A stretch of 8,417 nucleotides of DNA from the NCBI GenBank assembly GCA_019454625.1, contig JACFNY010000062.1:1-8417 (forward strand), read 5' to 3'. Shown here piece by piece: positions 8,184-8,417 of this stretch. A model generated the notes under the pieces. It ran no database searches. It was not told where the DNA came from and worked only from the letters and a program-made list of their open reading frames with translations. This stretch comes from Sphingomonadaceae bacterium (GTDB taxonomy: Bacteria > Pseudomonadota > Alphaproteobacteria > Sphingomonadales > Sphingomonadaceae). A program made the position numbers and the translations under genes. The first letter of the stretch is position 1. Each line of letters starts with the position of its first letter.

Positions 8184-8242
8184 GAGTCTCGACGTTCGGA
8201 AGTCCATTCCGGCGAAACACGCGAAAATCCGGGGAGATTTCG

Positions 8243-8417
8243 ATGGCAAGACTGGCAGGCAAGATCGCGCTCATTTCCGGCGCCGCAAGCGGACTCGGGG
8301 CCGGGCAGGCGCGCCTGTTCGCGCGCGAAGGCGCGGCGGTGGTCATCGGCGATCTCCAGGAAGACCTCGGCGCCAAGGTCGTGGCCGAGATCGCGGCGGC
8401 GGGCGGCAAGGCGGTGT
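8243..8417 (+). CDS. Second short-chain dehydrogenase/reductase, N-terminal part only
   Basis: The visible 58 residues begin MARLAGKIALISGAASGLGA and form the first half of a Rossmann fold: the cofactor-binding SGAASGLG at 12-19 (the TGxxxGxG motif with Ser in place of Thr) and strand 2 ending in VVIGDLQ, where the Asp suggests NAD rather than NADP. The catalytic region lies beyond the window, so activity cannot be judged. The start is well supported by GGGGAGA at 8231-8237, five bases upstream. It is divergent from the receptor gene and has its own promoter, which carries the operator-like repeat, so it is probably part of the same regulon. Relatives are 3-alpha/20-beta-hydroxysteroid or other alcohol dehydrogenases; the substrate is unknown. 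Confidence 0.9.
   Translation, partial: MARLAGKIALISGAASGLGAGQARLFAREGAAVVIGDLQEDLGAKVVAEIAAAGGKAV

Larger units (their letters stand above)
8015..8242. other. Divergent promoter region between the receptor and the second SDR gene
   Basis: These 228 bases separate two genes that point away from each other. They include an AT-richer core (about 8143-8185) with an operator-like repeat, a good plus-strand promoter and a weak minus-strand promoter match. On the receptor side there is a GC-rich hairpin next to the ribosome binding site; on the SDR side there is a small inverted repeat (CGGAA-N5-TTCCG, 8197-8211) in the presumed leader. No small gene or RNA gene could be supported here. Confidence 0.7.

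Noticed and set aside
8158..8409. Minus-strand open frame opposite the second SDR start
   Set aside because: The plus strand has a strong ribosome binding site, promoter match and Rossmann motif; the minus frame shows no domain.

Overview
This is a GC-rich segment of about 8.4 kb with densely packed genes and almost no non-coding DNA. Base composition, a large TonB-dependent receptor heading a catabolic gene set, and the mix of SDR, CoA ligase, APH-type kinase, TetR and luciferase-like oxidoreductase suggest an alphaproteobacterium of the sphingomonad type. That assignment is inferred from gene content; there is no rRNA or other marker gene in the window.

Layout. Seven genes lie on the minus strand and one partial gene on the plus strand. 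In transcription order the minus-strand genes are: a TonB-dependent receptor (8014-5831), a short-chain dehydrogenase (5810-5076), an APH-fold phosphotransferase (5088-4054), an AMP-forming acyl-CoA ligase (4057-2432) and a TetR-family regulator (2418-1663). These five are separated by at most 20 bases or overlap (13 and 4 bases), so they look like one operon. After a 154-base gap that holds a plausible promoter come a luciferase-like flavin-dependent oxidoreductase (1508-432) and, 23 bases further on, a truncated-by-window RibB-like protein (408-1). A second short-chain dehydrogenase starts at 8243 on the plus strand and is divergent from the receptor gene; only its Rossmann N-terminus is in the window.

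How it may work together. The receptor would import a poorly permeable compound, the ligase would make its CoA thioester, and the dehydrogenases and the kinase-like protein would act on hydroxyl or keto groups. The SDR-kinase-ligase trio recalls the LvaD-LvaA-LvaE set of 4-hydroxy/4-keto acid breakdown in Pseudomonas putida, although no ACAD10/11-type dehydrogenase is visible here. The luciferase-like enzyme would use reduced flavin. The substrate is unknown.

Most notable points: (1) the RibB-like protein has lost the acidic catalytic loop and apparently also the GHTEA motif, so it looks like a RibB-fold pseudoenzyme next to a flavin-using enzyme; (2) the two promoter regions share a 21-bp motif with CTTG-N11-CAAGT arms, a candidate operator for the local TetR regulator, and one copy sits on the -35 and spacer of a good promoter; (3) the operon SDR has Ala where the catalytic Ser is expected; (4) the TetR protein has a histone-H1-like Lys/Ala/Pro tail. 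No mobile element, tRNA, rRNA or CRISPR array was seen.
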